Below are positions 1 to 4,844 of a stretch of DNA of 5,432 nucleotides, piece by piece; the first letter of the stretch is position 1; each line of letters opens with the position of its first letter. This stretch comes from Desulfobacteraceae bacterium. Its GTDB lineage: Bacteria; Desulfobacterota; Syntrophobacteria; BM002. The position numbers and the translations under genes are program-made. The notes below the pieces were generated by a model. That model was not told the origin of the DNA. It did no database searches and saw nothing but the letters and a program-made list of their open reading frames with translations. The DNA lies in the NCBI GenBank assembly GCA_002899795.1, contig PPDG01000330.1:1-5432 (forward strand), in the 5' to 3' direction.

Positions 1-4
1 AAGA

Positions 5-227
5 GTCATTTGGCTTCGCCGTCAGTAGGGCTGCGCCCGTCATTAGGCCTTACGGCCGTCATTTGTGGTCATTCATAGTCACTCATCGTAGCGACATAAT
101 GACTTAATGACAGCGGAGCGTAATAACGGCGAAGCCAAATGACCGCGTAGCCTTGTGACAGCGAAGCGTTATGACGGCCACTTACAGTGGCCAAATGACT
201 ATGGGTGACAGCATTCTGCGCATAATG
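5..227. repeat. AATGAC / GCGNAGC mini-hairpin repeat array, copy 1
   Basis: This is non-coding sequence built from two alternating short modules: a spacer GTCATT (rc AATGAC) and a tiny GC-rich hairpin. Left-half spacers start at 5, 21, 39, 58, 68 and 78 in the GTCATT/GTCACT orientation. Right-half spacers end at 103, 111, 127, 143, 159, 175, 199 and 209 in the AATGAC orientation, so the array is two inverted halves meeting near 84-97. Hairpins lie at 12-20 (GGC/GCC), 28-38 (GGGC/GCCC), 46-57 (GGCC/GGCC), 128-136 (GGC/GCC), 176-192 (7-bp stem GGCCACT, 3-nt loop) and 211-219 (GCA/TGC). Positions 5-24 and 124-143 are inverted copies with 19 of 20 matches. The array ends about 13 nt before the mutM start. 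It has no coding signature. The family name and origin are unknown to me; it may be a REP-like or satellite-like element. Confidence 0.85.
105..168 (+). repeat. Four tandem 16-bp units within the array
   Basis: Four consecutive units of exactly 16 bp start at 105, 121, 137 and 153. The approximate consensus is WWRTGACNGCGNAGCS, with one unit reading AATAAC instead of AATGAC. The embedded heptamers are GCGGAGC (113), GCGAAGC (129), GCGTAGC (145) and GCGAAGC (161), in strict 16-bp register. Variation falls mainly on the N of GCGNAGC, on the base before it and on the bases flanking AATGAC. The next unit (169-192) keeps TTATGAC but has a longer 7-bp-stem hairpin in place of the heptamer. Confidence 0.85.
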
Positions 228-228
228 A

Positions 229-233
229 AAGGA
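229..233 (+). promoter_or_regulatory. Ribosome-binding site of mutM
   Basis: AAGGA lies 6 nt before the GTG at 240. It supports that start, which the protein chemistry also requires. An in-frame TAA at 234-236 rules out any earlier start. Confidence 0.75.
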
Positions 234-239
234 TAAGTT

Positions 240-1064
240 GTGCCCGAGTTACCTGAGGTGGAAGTTATCCGCCGCGGCCTAAAGCCCCATTTAGTGGGCC
301 GTACAATCAATCGCGTGGTGATCAGTAATCGCAGGCTGCGGCTTCCTGTACCCCGGGCCAAGCTGAACCTCTGGATACAAAGCGAGCGGGTGAAGTCTGT
401 GGATCGCCGGGCCAAGTACCTGTTGGTAAGAATGCACAGCGGAGCCGTGATGGTGCTGCACCTAGGGATGACCGGCCGTCTGGCTTTCTTTGCCAACGGG
501 ACTCCCCGAGCCGCTCACGACCATCTTCGTTTTGAGTTGGACAGTGGATTGGAACTTCGCTTCAATGACGTTCGGAGATTCGGCTCAGTGCAGGTGCTTG
601 GTCCAGAGGATGTTGAGGGGACGCGGATATTTGCTGATCTAGGCCCCGAGCCACTGGGGCCTGATTTGTCGAGCGACTATTTACTGGAGCGGGCCCGGAG
701 CAAGGTCAGGCCTATAAAGAATTTCCTCATGGATGCGAGAGTGGTGGTAGGCATTGGAAATATCTATGCGAATGAAATCCTTTTCGCTGCTGGCATCAAG
801 CCCACACGTGGTGTGGGGACTCTCGGAAAATCCGCATGGGAAAGGGTGATTCAGGCCAGTCGGCAGGTGCTGGAACGGGCCATTGCCTGTGGGGGTGCAA
901 CCATTTCGGATTATGTTAACAGTAGTGGCGAAACAGGCTATTTTCAGTGTGAGCTTAGAGTCTACGGTCGTGAAGGGGAGGTGTGCCAGCGCTGTCGCAG
1001 CCTGATCAGCCGCCAGGTCCTTGCCGGCCGTGCCACCTTCTACTGTCCTAGATGCCAAAGGTAA
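240..1064 (+). CDS. mutM: Formamidopyrimidine-DNA glycosylase (Fpg/MutM)
   Basis: Bifunctional base-excision repair enzyme of 274 aa, the usual family length. It removes 8-oxoguanine and formamidopyrimidines and then cleaves the abasic site by beta,delta-elimination. The N-terminus MPELPEVE gives the catalytic Pro2 (nucleophile after Met removal) and Glu3. Lys59 lies in RRAKYLL. LHLGMTG (residues 73-79) carries the lesion-void residue Met77, and NDVRRFG (109-115) supplies Arg112 and Phe114. The helix-two-turn-helix region holds GIGNIYANE (171-179). The C-terminal zinc finger has Cys249, Cys252, Cys269 and Cys272, with the conserved Arg264 in the finger loop. The GTG start is fixed because Pro must follow the initiator Met and a stop lies two codons upstream. 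All key residues are present, so the gene looks functional. It is preceded and followed by copies of the same repeat family. The assignment to Fpg rather than endonuclease VIII (Nei) rests on the PELPEVE start and the LGMTG motif. Confidence 0.97.
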   Translation: MPELPEVEVIRRGLKPHLVGRTINRVVISNRRLRLPVPRAKLNLWIQSERVKSVDRRAKYLLVRMHSGAVMVLHLGMTGRLAFFANGTPRAAHDHLRFELDSGLELRFNDVRRFGSVQVLGPEDVEGTRIFADLGPEPLGPDLSSDYLLERARSKVRPIKNFLMDARVVVGIGNIYANEILFAAGIKPTRGVGTLGKSAWERVIQASRQVLERAIACGGATISDYVNSSGETGYFQCELRVYGREGEVCQRCRSLISRQVLAGRATFYCPRCQR

Positions 1065-1152
1065 GCGTTGGTCATTTTCCGGATTAATCGGGCATGGCAG
1101 CAACAGAGGGTCATTACGCTTCGCCGTCATTAAGTTTATTCAACAGGACAAT

Positions 1153-1158
1153 GAGAGG
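1153..1158 (+). promoter_or_regulatory. Shine-Dalgarno-like GAGAGG in the loop of the inverted repeat
   Basis: GAGAGG is the only good ribosome-binding sequence before the PBP gene. It is 9 nt from the ATG at 1168, which opens a 10-codon frame, but 41 nt from the in-frame PBP ATG at 1200. If the region is transcribed, the 22-bp inverted repeat would present this site in the hairpin loop and bury the ATG at 1168 in the stem. Confidence 0.5.
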
Positions 1159-1167
1159 TAACTTTAA

Positions 1168-1200
1168 ATGACAGCGAAGCGTAATGACTTAATGACTTAA
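1168..1200 (+). CDS. Possible 10-codon upstream reading frame (MTAKRNDLMT)
   Basis: An ATG at the right distance from GAGAGG opens a 10-codon frame made entirely of repeat sequence. Its TAA (1198-1200) overlaps the PBP ATG (1200-1202) as TAATG, an arrangement typical of termination-reinitiation coupling. Nothing suggests that the peptide itself has a function. Translation of this frame is inferred only from the spacing; it may simply be a by-product of the repeat insertion. Confidence 0.25.
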   Translation: MTAKRNDLMT

Positions 1201-3263
1201 TGACAACAAGTGACACCGTTGTTTATCTACCGGAAAAACGAAAAATAAGAGATAGCATGATTAAATCTGGGCGAGGTTGGCGAAAACGGACTGTAATCCT
1301 GGTAGCCTTGGTCCTCTTGGGTGGGATTGTTTGCGGCTCAGCACTTGGGGCCTTTCTAACCCTTAGCCATGACCTGCCACGCATCCAGGAGCTGGAGAAT
1401 TTTCGGCCCAGCTCCGTGACCAAACTGTTGTCTGCAGAAGGTAAAGTAATAGGCGAATTCTTTGTTGAGAAGCGTGTTCCTGTGGACCTGGAAGAAATCC
1501 CCCCTTATCTCAGGCAGGCAGTTGTTGCTACAGAGGATAGACGTTTTTACGAACACGCTGGTCTGGATTGGCGCGGCATCGGTCGAGCTCTTCTCAAAGA
1601 CATCAGGGCAGGTCGCTTCAAGGAGGGGGGGAGCACCATCACCCAGCAGCTAGCCAAGGTGTTGTTTCTGAACCCAGAGAAAACCATAAGCCGCAAGCTC
1701 AAAGAGGCCTTACTGGCCTTGCAGATTGAGAGACGCTATCGCAAGGATGAAATCCTCACCCTCTACCTGAACCAGATATATCTGGGTGGCGGAGCCTATG
1801 GAGTGGAAGCCGCGGCCAATGGGTATTTTGGTAAGCATGTCTGGGAGTTGGGCCTGGCAGAGTGTGCCCTCATTGCAGGCTTGCCCAGGGGGCCCAGCTT
1901 TTACTCCCCACGGGTCAACCGAGACCGGGCTGTTTCCCGCCGGGCATTCGTTCTAAAAAACCTGCTTGATACAGGATACATCACCGAGGAACAATATCAG
2001 CAGGCAGTTAAAGAACCCTTGCGCTTGGCGTCCAGATCCAGTGCGGGGACCATGGCGCCTTACTTCGTGTCCTTTGTTCGTCCACAGCTGGAGGAAATCC
2101 TGGGGGAAAACCTGTTGTATCGGGGTGGCCTTACAATCCAGACTACTATCAAAGAACACTGGCAAGGGGTGGCAAAAGAAGCATTGCAAAATGGACTTGC
2201 GGCGCTTGAGGCTCGCCACCGGACGGAGGATGAAGAAACCGAGCAACCCCAGGGGGCGGTGATAATTTTGGACGCTTACACTGGAATGATCAGAGCAATG
2301 GTGGGCGGCCGCAACTATGAGAGCAGTCAGTTTAACCGCGCAACCCAAGCCTACCGGCAGCCGGGTTCAGCATTCAAACCGATCATCTATGCTTACGCGC
2401 TGGAGAAGGGCTATACCCAAGCAGACCGCATCTGGGATGCGCCCGTTTCTTATCCCCAGGCGGGAGGAAAAGTATGGGAGCCGCAAAACTATTCCGGCCG
2501 CTTTGAGGGCGAGATAACCTTGAGAAAGGGACTGGAAATTTCGGAAAACATTGTGACCATAAAACTTTTGGAGCGGCTGGGGCCAAGTCCAGTAGTTGAT
2601 TTTGCTCATCATCTGGGAATCGGAAGCGTTTTGCGTTCCAACCTGTCTCTGGCCTTAGGAACCTCTGAAATGGTTTTGTTGGAATTGGCTTCTGCCTACC
2701 AGGTTTTCGCTAATGGGGGCATATGGGTTGAGCCATCAGGCATAGTTGAGGTCCTAGACCACAATGGCAGGTCATTATGGAAGCCTGTTCCGGCCAGCAG
2801 GTTGGTGCTCAGTCAGGAGAGCGGTTACATTCTGACAGATATGCTTAAAGGAGTGATTCGACGGGGCACGGGCAGAGCAGCAAGCCATCTGACCTGGCCG
2901 TTGGCCGGTAAAACCGGCACCACTGAAAAGAGCAAAGATGCACTATTTGTGGGATACTCACCAGCCCTGGTTACAGCTGTCTGGGTTGGCAAAGACAGTG
3001 GAAGCTCGTTAGGTGAGAAGGAGACCGGAGCCAGGGCGGCACTTCCCGTCTGGCGTGACATAATGGAAAAGGTACTTCCCGAGACCCGCCCAGAAGATTT
3101 TGAAAGACCTGAAGCGATCACATTGGTACGGATGGATGTGCGCAGCGGTCTTCTGGCCAACGGAGAGTGCGCTGAGGTTGTGGAGGCTGCCTTCATCACC
3201 GGCACTGAACCTACCGAACACTGTCCGGACAGCAGGGATCAGCAGCTAGAGAAGTTCCATTGA
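1200..3263 (+). CDS. Class A penicillin-binding protein, 1A type (glycosyltransferase/transpeptidase)
   Basis: Bifunctional peptidoglycan synthase of 687 aa, anchored in the inner membrane with its catalytic domains outside the cytoplasm. A basic N-terminus precedes one membrane segment (about residues 31-53). The GT51 domain shows the catalytic Glu112 in EDRRFYEHAG, GGSTITQQLAK (from 143), RKLKE with Glu169, LYLNQIYLGGGAYG and AGLPRGPS. It polymerises lipid II. The transpeptidase domain has the SxxK motif Ser390-Lys393 (GSAFKP), the SxN motif Ser448-Asn450 (SEN) and KTG at 571-573 (GKTGTT), and cross-links stem peptides. The protein is shorter than the roughly 850-aa enterobacterial PBP1A because there is little sequence between the two domains. 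The start is uncertain. ATG 1200 lies in the repeat with no adjacent ribosome-binding site, while Met20 (1257) has only a weak AAGAGA 4 nt upstream. An in-frame TGA at 1185-1187 excludes longer starts. All catalytic motifs are intact. The family could be labelled mrcA or ponA; I give no symbol because naming differs between lineages. Confidence 0.95.
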   Translation: MTTSDTVVYLPEKRKIRDSMIKSGRGWRKRTVILVALVLLGGIVCGSALGAFLTLSHDLPRIQELENFRPSSVTKLLSAEGKVIGEFFVEKRVPVDLEEIPPYLRQAVVATEDRRFYEHAGLDWRGIGRALLKDIRAGRFKEGGSTITQQLAKVLFLNPEKTISRKLKEALLALQIERRYRKDEILTLYLNQIYLGGGAYGVEAAANGYFGKHVWELGLAECALIAGLPRGPSFYSPRVNRDRAVSRRAFVLKNLLDTGYITEEQYQQAVKEPLRLASRSSAGTMAPYFVSFVRPQLEEILGENLLYRGGLTIQTTIKEHWQGVAKEALQNGLAALEARHRTEDEETEQPQGAVIILDAYTGMIRAMVGGRNYESSQFNRATQAYRQPGSAFKPIIYAYALEKGYTQADRIWDAPVSYPQAGGKVWEPQNYSGRFEGEITLRKGLEISENIVTIKLLERLGPSPVVDFAHHLGIGSVLRSNLSLALGTSEMVLLELASAYQVFANGGIWVEPSGIVEVLDHNGRSLWKPVPASRLVLSQESGYILTDMLKGVIRRGTGRAASHLTWPLAGKTGTTEKSKDALFVGYSPALVTAVWVGKDSGSSLGEKETGARAALPVWRDIMEKVLPETRPEDFERPEAITLVRMDVRSGLLANGECAEVVEAAFITGTEPTEHCPDSRDQQLEKFH

Positions 3264-3305
3264 TATAAGAACCCCTATCCACTAATTATGATAAGGAAAG
3301 TCGAG

Positions 3306-3318
3306 GCTGTCCGACAGC
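3306..3318 (+). other. Small perfect hairpin after the PBP gene
   Basis: GCTGTC and GACAGC are separated by one base (five stable pairs around a 3-nt loop), 43 nt after the PBP stop. No T-run follows (TAGTTTCC), so it is a poor intrinsic terminator. It may be a remnant of the adjacent repeat element or a transcript-end stabiliser. Confidence 0.35.
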
Positions 3319-3321
3319 TAG

Positions 3322-3478
3322 TTTCCTCTCCCCTGGCGGGAGGGGATAAAGGGGAGGGGGACCTAATCGCATAGCGCAAAGAGCAGAGCACAGTGCGTCG
3401 AGAGGAAGTCTTTTTTGCTATGCGCCATGCGAATTTTCACCCCCACCCTAACCCTCCCCCGTCGAGGGGGAGGGTATT
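3322..3478. repeat. GC-rich inverted-repeat element (MITE- or REP-doublet-like)
   Basis: Two arms in opposite orientation fill most of the 263-nt gap between the PBP gene and csaA. The left arm (about 3322-3383) has a hairpin at 3325-3345 (8-bp stem with one wobble, loop CTGGC), then G-runs, then CGCATAGC at 3368-3375. The right arm (about 3411-3478) has GCTATGCG at 3417-3424, C-runs, then a perfect 10-bp hairpin at 3451-3475 with loop GTCGA. Reverse-complementing the right arm reproduces the order CCTC-hairpin, G-runs, short AT stretch, CGCAT. The middle (3384-3410) shows no coding capacity. There is no transposase, so any mobility would be in trans. The C/G-run hairpin resembles repeats that I have an impression are common between genes in many bacteria. 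The limits are approximate. Confidence 0.65.
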
Positions 3479-3491
3479 TCGAGGTTTTCGG

Positions 3492-3512
3492 AAAGGTGGT
3501 TTTCCACTTTTT
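3492..3512 (+). terminator. Terminator-like hairpin just before csaA
   Basis: AAAGGTGG pairs with CCACTTTT (8 bp with one G-T wobble) around a TTTT loop, ending in a T-run at 3508-3512. It lies directly before the csaA ribosome-binding site. It could end read-through from the PBP gene and the repeat element, or act as an attenuator in the csaA leader. An alternative pairing of GGAAA with TTTCC overlaps it. The stem is short and AT-rich at its base, so its strength is uncertain. Confidence 0.4.
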
Positions 3513-3514
3513 AC

Positions 3515-3518
3515 GGAG
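3515..3518 (+). promoter_or_regulatory. Ribosome-binding site of csaA
   Basis: GGAG lies 8 nt before the ATG at 3527 and supports that start. Confidence 0.65.
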
Positions 3519-3526
3519 TCGTTTGC

Positions 3527-3865
3527 ATGAAGACGATTAGTTGGGAAGATTTTGAAAAGGTTGAGTTGAGAGTCGGCACTATTGTGGATGTGCAAGACTT
3601 TCCAGAAGCAAGAAAGCCTTCCTATATAGTAAGGGTGGACTTTGGTGGTGATATAGGAATTAAGAAATGCAGCGCGCAGATAACCCACCTTTACACCAAA
3701 GAGTCTCTCATGGGGAAACAAGTCATTGCAGTGCTAAACTTCGCCCCTAAACAAATCGGACCAATCAGGTCAGAGTTTTTGCTCACAGGTTTTGTGCTGG
3801 ATAGCGGTGAAGTTGTGCTCGCTGTGCCGGACGAGGCTGTGCCAAACGGACTTAAACTGGCATAG
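3527..3865 (+). CDS. csaA: CsaA family chaperone-like tRNA-binding-domain protein
   Basis: A 112-aa protein consisting almost entirely of one EMAP-II/tRNA-binding OB-fold domain, the normal CsaA length of about 110 aa. Known CsaA proteins are cytoplasmic homodimers. The Bacillus subtilis protein has been linked to protein export as a chaperone that binds preproteins and SecA, and the fold is shared with the tRNA-binding domain of methionyl- and phenylalanyl-tRNA synthetases. Family hallmarks seen here are FEKVELRVGTI (9-19), FPEARKPSY (25-33), IGIKKCSAQIT (43-53), GKQVIAVLNF (63-72), the RSE at 81-83 and the C-terminal VPDEAVPNGLK (100-110). The ATG has a good ribosome-binding site. The kinase gene begins 26 nt downstream, so the two are probably co-transcribed. 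The family assignment is very secure; the physiological role in this organism is not. Confidence 0.95.
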   Translation: MKTISWEDFEKVELRVGTIVDVQDFPEARKPSYIVRVDFGGDIGIKKCSAQITHLYTKESLMGKQVIAVLNFAPKQIGPIRSEFLLTGFVLDSGEVVLAVPDEAVPNGLKLA

Positions 3866-3891
3866 CTCTAACATTTCATAAGACTCTTGAT

Positions 3892-4800
3892 TTGAAAATG
3901 AATGAACCCGCCTTTCAAGTGTATGGTCTGGGTCAGAGTTGCCTGGATTATCTGGGGAAAGCAGAAACCTACCCCCCGCCTGATGTGAAGTACGAATTTA
4001 CCGATATGGTAATCCAGGGTGGGGGGCCAGTGGCAACAGCTCTGGTTGCCCTGTCGCGGTGGGGTATTTCCTGTACCTTTACCGGCGTGGTGGGCGATGA
4101 TCAGTTTGGCACCTTGATCAAGGCATCACTGGATGAAGAAGGTGTGGATACCAGCGGTATCCTGGTCAGAGAGGGATCTGCTTCTCAGTTCGCCTTCATC
4201 TTGGCGGAATCTGGCGTGGGCAGAAGAACAATTTTCTGGCGCAGGCCAACAGGTCCTCCTCCAGGTCCTGATGAGCTAGATTACAACAGCATTCGTAAAG
4301 TTGAAGTCTTTCATACAGATGGTTTCTTTACCGAGGCATCGTTCGCTGCTGCAAAGGTGGCTAAGGAGGCTGGGGTCAAGGTCGTTGTGGATGGAGGCTC
4401 ACTCCGAGAGGGAATGCTTGATTTGGCGCGACTGAGCGACTATTTTCTGGCGTCTGAAACCTTCTCCGAGGCCCTGGTAGGAGAAGGCAAACCATTGGAT
4501 ACTTGTCATAAGCTGGCCGAGCTCGGTCCTCGCGTTGTTGGGGTAACTCTGGGGCCGAGAGGTTATGTTGCTCTCGCTGAAGGCAGGATAATAGAACGGC
4601 CTGCCTATCCGGTAAATCCAGTCGACACAACGGGTTGTGGCGATGTCTTTCATGCCGGCTTCACGTACGGGTTGGTTCAAGGCTGGGAAGTGGACAAGTG
4701 TCTGGATTTTGCGGCCTGGGCTGCGGCGATGGTAAGCCTCAAACTAGGTGGGCGAACCTCCATTCCGACCCTTGAGCAGATGAAGGAAAAGGGCTGGTAG
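3892..4800 (+). CDS. PfkB/ribokinase-family sugar kinase, substrate unknown
   Basis: A 302-aa cytoplasmic ATP-dependent kinase of the PfkB family, of typical length. The N-terminus begins with the beta-strand VYGLGQSCLDYLG, in which the Asp would contact the sugar. The first PfkB region is GGGPVATALVALSRWG (43-58), followed by GVVGDDQFG. The second signature is DTTGCGDVFHAGF (245-257), with the anion hole GCGD and catalytic base Asp251. Cys249 stands where many members have Ala. The segment SQFAFILAESGVGRRTIFW recalls the ketohexokinase and sulfofructose-kinase branch, but this does not fix the substrate. The start could be the TTG at 3892 or the ATG at 3898; neither has a clear ribosome-binding site, and I would slightly favour the ATG (300 aa). 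It sits 26 nt after csaA, and its TAG is part of a terminator-like hairpin. No sugar transporter or catabolic neighbour is present to suggest a substrate. Confidence 0.92.
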   Translation: MKMNEPAFQVYGLGQSCLDYLGKAETYPPPDVKYEFTDMVIQGGGPVATALVALSRWGISCTFTGVVGDDQFGTLIKASLDEEGVDTSGILVREGSASQFAFILAESGVGRRTIFWRRPTGPPPGPDELDYNSIRKVEVFHTDGFFTEASFAAAKVAKEAGVKVVVDGGSLREGMLDLARLSDYFLASETFSEALVGEGKPLDTCHKLAELGPRVVGVTLGPRGYVALAEGRIIERPAYPVNPVDTTGCGDVFHAGFTYGLVQGWEVDKCLDFAAWAAAMVSLKLGGRTSIPTLEQMKEKGW

Positions 4801-4833
4801 CCTGGCTGTAGAAAAAACGCTACAGGCTATTTT
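4799..4833 (+). terminator. Bulged hairpin plus T-run after the kinase gene
   Basis: CTGTAG (4806-4811) pairs with CTACAG (4820-4825) around an A-rich loop. AGC (4799-4801) and GCT (4826-4828) extend the stem across a 4-nt bulge, and ATTTT (4829-4833) follows. The base of the stem overlaps the kinase stop codon. This is a plausible weak intrinsic terminator ending the csaA-kinase transcript, possibly leaky since the next gene starts 12 nt later. Confidence 0.45.
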
Positions 4834-4838
4834 GGGGA
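4834..4838 (+). promoter_or_regulatory. Ribosome-binding site of the 139-aa gene
   Basis: GGGGA lies 6 nt before the ATG at 4845, immediately after the T-run of the putative terminator. Folding of that hairpin leaves the site free. Confidence 0.6.
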
Positions 4839-4844
4839 CAAGAG

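Larger units (their letters stand above)
1110..1204. repeat. AATGAC / GCGNAGC repeat array, copy 2, as inverted repeat
   Basis: Same family as at 5-227. The left arm has GTCATT at 1110 and 1126 (16-bp spacing) with GCTTCGC at 1118-1124. The right arm has AATGAC ending at 1172, 1188, 1196 and 1204 (16, 8 and 8 bp spacing) with GCGAAGC at 1174-1180. Positions 1110-1131 and 1167-1188 are inverted copies with 21 of 22 matches, and AAGTT (1132-1136) pairs with AACTT (1160-1164) to extend the stem. The loop, 1137-1159, contains the GAGAGG Shine-Dalgarno-like sequence. The last AATGAC contains the annotated ATG of the downstream PBP gene. The rest of the intergenic region (1065-1109) shows one more degenerate GTCATT at 1070 and no clear terminator or promoter. 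Confidence 0.85.

Noticed and set aside
5..209. CRISPR array
   Set aside because: Units are about 16 bp with both spacer-like and repeat-like parts recurring, orientation inverts midway, and there are no unique 30-40 bp spacers or cas genes.
5..209. Replication origin or DnaA-box/iteron cluster
   Set aside because: The tandem 16-bp units suggest iterons, but no DnaA box, AT-rich unwinding region or replication initiator gene is present, and the same motif recurs as a smaller inverted copy before another gene.
201..236. Small gene before mutM (11 codons from ATG 201)
   Set aside because: It consists of repeat sequence, has no clear ribosome-binding site, and its stop is simply the in-frame stop before the mutM GTG.
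1077..1094. Terminator after mutM around CCGGATTAATCGGG
   Set aside because: The pairing is only a few bases with an AT-rich centre and no T-run follows.
681..1130. 149-codon open frame on the minus strand overlapping mutM
   Set aside because: It lies antisense to the well-supported mutM gene, has no recognisable domain and includes repeat sequence; it is a shadow frame.
1953..2348. 131-codon minus-strand frame inside the PBP gene
   Set aside because: It is antisense to intact PBP coding sequence with no family resemblance; a shadow frame.
3260..3292. Promoter downstream of the PBP stop (TTGATA with a TATGAT-like -10)
   Set aside because: The best -10 (TATGAT, 3287-3292) is 21 nt from TTGATA, and at 17-nt spacing the -10 match is poor.
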